A stretch of 16,766 nt of DNA. Origin: Candidatus Zixiibacteriota bacterium (GTDB lineage: Bacteria > Zixibacteria > MSB-5A5 > GN15 > FEB-12). Location: NCBI GenBank assembly GCA_023700785.1, contig JAMPYH010000015.1:1-16766 (forward strand), written 5' to 3'. The translations under genes were made by a program, and so were the position numbers. The notes under the pieces are model-generated. The model ran no database searches, had not been told where the DNA came from, and worked only from the letters and a program-made list of their open reading frames with translations. Positions 13,638-16,766 of this stretch are shown here, in pieces (positions within the stretch are counted from its first letter, which is position 1; every line of letters begins with the position of its first letter).

Positions 13638-16013
13638 CTATAATTTGTCTATCACCAGCACGGTGGTGAGAATGCTCGAAGTCGCCGCCAGCGCGGTGGT
13701 CGCGGTCTTCAGCCAGTTTGATTCCTTTTCGATCTTCGCCGGGACCACGATCACATCCCCTTCGTCGACCCGCTTGCCCAGCACATCGCCGCCGGAATAG
13801 ACCGCGCCGTTCGCCTTGATCAGGCGCGTTCCCTTTTTATCGGCGCGTGGGGTGAAGTTCCCCGCCTGCCGTACATAGTGGCGTACATCGCGCCCTTCTG
13901 AAAACTTGATGGTGCCGGTCGCGCCTATGGCGCCGATCACGCTGATGCCCGAAGGGATCGGCGGGATATGGATATGGTCGCCCGGCTGAAGTACCAGATC
14001 ACCAGTATTGCCATTGGATCTCAGCACTTTGTCCAGATCGATGATGATCCGATTTACCTGTGTTGAGTCATAGTTAACGATCAGTTCGGTGTGAAGGCGG
14101 CCCATTGAATCCTGCACGATCGGCGCGCTGTTTTCCAGCACTTTCGCCACCTGCATCTGGTCCAGCTTCCGGTTGATCGATCTCCGCTCGAAGACGGCGC
14201 CTTTCGGGAAGGCGTTGCGCGTGAATCCGCCCGCGCGCTTGAGCAGCCCGGAGAGTGTCTCCTCTCGCGAGGACATCACATACTCGCCGGGGAACATCAC
14301 TTCGCCGTCAAGTTTTACCGTGCGATGCAACCGCCACTCGGGAATGGTGCGGATATAGACCCGGTCATCATCATCCAATTCAGCGCTCAGGCTGGTCTGG
14401 TCATTCAGGTCGATATATTCGAGATCCACGTTGCCGAGCGAATCAATTCGCGCGATCTCCCCCCGCAACCGTGAAGCGGCCCGGGTGTACGAACCGGCCA
14501 GGAAGATCAGGTCGCCAACCGTCATTTTGTCATAAAGCGGGTAGTTTCCCGGGCGATCGACCTCGCCGCCGATAAATACGAATTTGTCGCGTTCGATTTC
14601 CTGGATTCGATAGATATGCAGTGAATCGCGGTCGCTCAGCAACACATTCTGGCTGCTGTCCCCCGCGATGATCGCCCGCAGGTCCACCGAAATAACTTCT
14701 GTGCGGTAGTCCGCGAAACGGCGGAACAGATCGGCGCGCTCGAAGTAAACATCGTATTCCTGAAGTTCTCCGCGCATCACCAGGTCGAGCACCCGGGATG
14801 AGTCGCTTCGTTCATACACGCCGGGATGCTTCACCTGTCCGGCAACCGAGACAATATTTTTTTTGAAATCGAAGATCGAATAGACCGTGAGGCGGTCACC
14901 GTCGGTCAGTTCGATATCGGTCACCTTGTCGCCGCTCGCCGGGTTGAGATTGAGATCCAGAACCTGCCATTCCGCCTTTTTGGAGATCCGCTCCAGCAGA
15001 ACTCGATCGAGATGGGCCTCCGGCAGGGCATTGCCGGCCAAAGTAACCAACTCAAGCGAGGTCTCGTTGTGCGTTAATTCATAGATCGCCGGACGACGGA
15101 TCTGGCCGCGAATGGCCACACGGGTGCCCGCCACCGGCACAAAGATGGCGTCGCCGGACTCAAGTCGTAGATCGGAACTGTTGTCCCCCTGCAGGAGGAA
15201 TTTGTACAGATCCATCGACGCGAGCTGCTTGCCGCCGCGCATCAGCCGAATATCCCGCATGGAGCCGTTCTCATTGGGACCGCCGGCCAGATAAAGCGCG
15301 TTGAACAGCGATGTCAGCGACGATACCGTGTACGCTCCGGGGCGGTTCACTTCGCCGGTCAGGTAGATGCGGATCGACCGGATCTTTCCCAACGAGACGT
15401 TTAATTGAAACTCGGAATAAACCGTTGAAAATCGATTCCGCGCGTACGACCGGAAATCGTCGAGTGTCTTCCCCCAGGTTGTCAACTCGCCGACTTTTGG
15501 TACGAATATCTTCCCTTCGCGATCGACTGTCAGATTGTACTCGCCTTCGACGCGCCCCCAGAGGCTGATCACGATATTATCGCCGGGGCCGAGAATGTAA
15601 TCTCCGGCGGAAGCGATATCATCAGGCGGCGCCGATTCGCGCGGACCGTTGAACAGCTCCAGCCCAAACGGCGCGAGATCGTCGAAGCTCTGTAGCGATC
15701 GATCCTGTGCGTTGGACCCTTCGAACTGGCTGATCGCGCGTTGCGCGGTTGTCCCGTCTTTAGGGGGTCGAGGTATCGGTGTGGATGACCCTCCTTCGGG
15801 TCTGCGGACAAGCGAAGCAGAGTCATACAATTGGGGAGTCTCATAGGTCGGGGTCGAGACATCCCGTTCCCGGGCCATCGACTGGTATTTCTGGAGCAAC
15901 GCCGCTTTATCGTCGTCGCTCATCTGTCCCAGTTCCGCGGCATTCGCCTTGGTGAACCAGTTCAGAGAAACCAGTATGATCACCAGAATGATCAGTAGAA
16001 GCAGTTTTCGCAT
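13638..16013 (-). CDS. Long Wza-like polysaccharide export protein with about six SLBB domains
   Basis: The start at ATG 16013 (791 residues) follows GGAAGGTG and opens a signal sequence (MRKLLLLIILVIILVSLNWF, ending at ANA near residue 25). The open frame reaches 32 codons further upstream without a site. A Pro/Ser-rich linker precedes the polysaccharide-export domain (about 135-210, AGDYILGPGDNIVISLWGRV). SLBB-type repeats then begin near residues 216, 298, 387, 478, 566 and 690; each opens with a text like YLTGEVNRPGAY, IGGEVDRPGNY or LDGEVMFPGEY. The last 24 residues form a hydrophobic helix (about 768-788), perhaps the outer-membrane helix as in Wza. Wza itself has about 380 residues, so this is the long multi-SLBB form and could span more of the periplasm. 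No lipobox cysteine is visible, unlike Wza. It ends at a strong terminator. Confidence 0.92.
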   Translation of the reverse strand: MRKLLLLIILVIILVSLNWFTKANAAELGQMSDDDKAALLQKYQSMARERDVSTPTYETPQLYDSASLVRRPEGGSSTPIPRPPKDGTTAQRAISQFEGSNAQDRSLQSFDDLAPFGLELFNGPRESAPPDDIASAGDYILGPGDNIVISLWGRVEGEYNLTVDREGKIFVPKVGELTTWGKTLDDFRSYARNRFSTVYSEFQLNVSLGKIRSIRIYLTGEVNRPGAYTVSSLTSLFNALYLAGGPNENGSMRDIRLMRGGKQLASMDLYKFLLQGDNSSDLRLESGDAIFVPVAGTRVAIRGQIRRPAIYELTHNETSLELVTLAGNALPEAHLDRVLLERISKKAEWQVLDLNLNPASGDKVTDIELTDGDRLTVYSIFDFKKNIVSVAGQVKHPGVYERSDSSRVLDLVMRGELQEYDVYFERADLFRRFADYRTEVISVDLRAIIAGDSSQNVLLSDRDSLHIYRIQEIERDKFVFIGGEVDRPGNYPLYDKMTVGDLIFLAGSYTRAASRLRGEIARIDSLGNVDLEYIDLNDQTSLSAELDDDDRVYIRTIPEWRLHRTVKLDGEVMFPGEYVMSSREETLSGLLKRAGGFTRNAFPKGAVFERRSINRKLDQMQVAKVLENSAPIVQDSMGRLHTELIVNYDSTQVNRIIIDLDKVLRSNGNTGDLVLQPGDHIHIPPIPSGISVIGAIGATGTIKFSEGRDVRHYVRQAGNFTPRADKKGTRLIKANGAVYSGGDVLGKRVDEGDVIVVPAKIEKESNWLKTATTALAATSSILTTVLVIDKL

Positions 16014-16043
16014 AGTCACCTTCCTATAGCAACTAAGGGTGGC

Positions 16044-16058
16044 GCGACATCCTGTCGC
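16044..16058. repeat. Short perfect hairpin in the leader of the export gene
   Basis: Arms GCGACA (16044-16049) and TGTCGC (16053-16058) enclose TCC, about 30 bases upstream of ATG 16013. It may be a leader structure or one of the dispersed palindromes in this window. Confidence 0.4.
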
Positions 16059-16454
16059 TCTCTCGACCGTTGCTTTAGCAAGGGTGATGCCAGCATTATT
16101 ACTGCCCATGCAACTCGTTGGGATTCAAGACAATCACTGATTCAAATTGATTCGGGTTGGTTGGGGCTTGCCGACGATATAGGCACGAAATGCCGGCCAA
16201 TTCGGAAATCTCTTCCGTTATGGCGAAAGATCAGGCGGCAGTTCGAGCCGCGTCAACGGCAGTCTGCCGGCCGGATGAGGCGACTAAGTGCAACGTGCGC
16301 AACCTGGTTGAGTTTTCTTAAGTTTTACGCCGAAAAAATCGCCCTGTCCGTTTCACAGACCGGCCTGCTGTGCGTCTCTGCTCTGGATGAGATAAGTGGC
16401 GTCCGTATAGTGGGTTATTCGCTCCACCTGTTTCCACATTTGGCCCGATGCCGC

Positions 16455-16483
16455 TTGACAATTGGGGAGCCCGACTGTACCTT
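16455..16483 (+). promoter_or_regulatory. Promoter candidate for the right-edge outer-membrane protein
   Basis: A perfect TTGACA (16455-16460), a 17-base spacer and TACCTT (16478-16483) resemble a sigma-70 promoter. It would give a leader of about 165 bases that contains both GCACAC/GTGTGC hairpins. The -10 box is only a partial match. Confidence 0.35.
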
Positions 16484-16513
16484 GTCACTCTGTTTTTTTG
16501 AGGAATGATAGGC

Positions 16514-16603
16514 GCACACGTGTTGGGTGTGCATGTTGGTGAACTACGATAGGTTGATGAATAGATTGCCACGGAATGCGTCCCGCCGCACACCTCGGTG
16601 TGC
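16514..16603 (+). repeat. Two related GCACAC...GTGTGC hairpins in the leader of the outer-membrane protein gene
   Basis: The first has arms GCACAC 16514-16519 and GTGTGC 16527-16532 with a 7-base loop. The second has the same arms at 16588-16593 and 16598-16603 around CTCG. Because the arms are identical, the left arm of one can also pair with the right arm of the other. Confidence 0.45.
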
Positions 16604-16656
16604 CCTCAAATTATCACCTGAATTTAATGGTATGTGTATAGCTCATGGAGACTAGG

Positions 16657-16766
16657 ATGGGGATTCGTCGAATCGCTGTTGCTTCAGTCCTGGCCCTCGC
16701 GCTGCTTGGTTCATCGGCACTCGCCGCCGGTTTCGCTAATACCGGTGTCGGTCTGAAAGCACGCGC
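16657..16766 (+). CDS. Start of an outer-membrane protein (PorV/UPF0164-like), runs off the window
   Basis: Only the first 36 codons are present. A signal peptide is clear (MGIRRIAVASVLALALLG, cleavage after ALA near residue 23). The mature part starts AGFANTGVGLKAR. This resembles the start of FadL-like and PorV/UPF0164-type barrels of FCB bacteria, where a G-V-G-A/L-K/R-A-x-A-M-G-G-A stretch follows the signal. ATG 16657 is preferred over ATG 16645 in the same frame because GGAG at 16647-16650 is well placed for 16657. The family call rests on about a dozen residues. Confidence 0.6.
   Translation, partial: MGIRRIAVASVLALALLGSSALAAGFANTGVGLKAR

Larger units (their letters stand above)
16014..16656. 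other. 643-base divergent intergenic region without a convincing gene
   Basis: It lies between the divergent export gene and outer-membrane protein gene. The open frames inside lack ribosome binding sites, use poor starts and show no protein-like composition. What I can point to is a hairpin at 16044-16058 in the leader of the export gene, a promoter-like pair at 16455-16483 for the right-hand gene, and two related hairpins at 16514-16603. The long size leaves room for regulators or a small RNA, but none was recognised. Confidence 0.5.

Noticed and set aside
16161..16508. 115-codon plus-strand open frame in the right intergenic region
   Set aside because: It has a non-ATG start, no ribosome binding site, a Cys/Arg/Leu-rich composition without motifs, and no neighbour support. 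I treat it as noise.
16318..16593. 91-codon minus-strand open frame in the same gap
   Set aside because: It has a non-protein-like composition (many Thr, Pro and Ser, no motif) and overlaps the hairpins. No start signal is visible.
16014..16656. Possible riboswitch, such as a cyclic-di-GMP type, in the divergent gap
   Set aside because: I looked for the conserved core motifs on both strands and did not find them. Only simple hairpins are present.
1..16766. CRISPR array, tRNA or rRNA gene, insertion sequence, prophage or toxin-antitoxin pair
   Set aside because: No regularly spaced direct repeats, cloverleaf-like segments, transposase or integrase motifs, or small paired genes were seen on either strand by eye.

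Overview
The window looks like chromosomal DNA from a Gram-negative member of the FCB superphylum. My best guess is candidate phylum Zixibacteria or a close relative. That guess rests on three things: short dockerin-like C-terminal repeats of the type GNVNG...LDLSDLSLLI on a secreted peptidase, several outer-membrane components (multi-SLBB export protein, Wzi-like barrel, PorV/UPF0164-like start), and moderately GC-rich coding sequence. The assignment is an inference from sequence style, not from a marker gene. No rRNA, tRNA, CRISPR array, transposase or phage gene was seen.

Left part (1-4350). The last codons of an upstream gene (ending LPNCP) are followed by a secreted M64-type metallopeptidase with a similar C-terminal tail (LPDCP). 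Next come a stand-alone ferritin-like diiron protein, an intergenic stretch holding a peptide-like relic on the minus strand, and a DedA-family membrane protein. Three bases after DedA lies the remnant of an AspT/YidE-type transporter. It keeps only its two ends, joined in frame across a large deletion, with one nonsense codon at the join. A small membrane-anchored protein of unknown function lies opposite it.

Middle part (4368-9010). ispG (MEP isoprenoid pathway) and a secreted coiled-coil protein converge on a shared bidirectional terminator. Divergent from the coiled-coil gene is a pyridoxamine-phosphate-oxidase-like flavoprotein, possibly translated from a leaderless mRNA. It converges, with a 4-base overlap of stop codons, on a DUF255/YyaL-type thioredoxin-fold protein.

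Right part (9139-16766). A minus-strand exopolysaccharide or capsule module is transcribed in this order: a 791-residue polysaccharide-export protein with about six SLBB repeats, a terminator and promoter-sized gap, a PLP-aminotransferase-fold protein, a polyprenyl-phosphate sugar-1-phosphate transferase (priming enzyme), and a Wzi-like outer-membrane barrel. Together these would start repeat-unit synthesis on undecaprenyl phosphate, export the polymer through the outer membrane and hold it at the surface. No copolymerase/kinase, flippase, polymerase or other glycosyltransferase is present here. The most striking observation is that the aminotransferase-fold protein lacks both the Schiff-base lysine (Ala164) and the PLP-phosphate arginine (Glu172). 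It keeps the Asn, Asp and Tyr of the cofactor pocket, so it looks like a pseudoenzyme in a polysaccharide operon. Divergent from the export gene, after a 643-base gap with several hairpins, an outer-membrane protein begins and runs off the window.

Short perfect hairpins recur in the intergenic gaps. Some are clear terminators; others look like dispersed palindromic elements.
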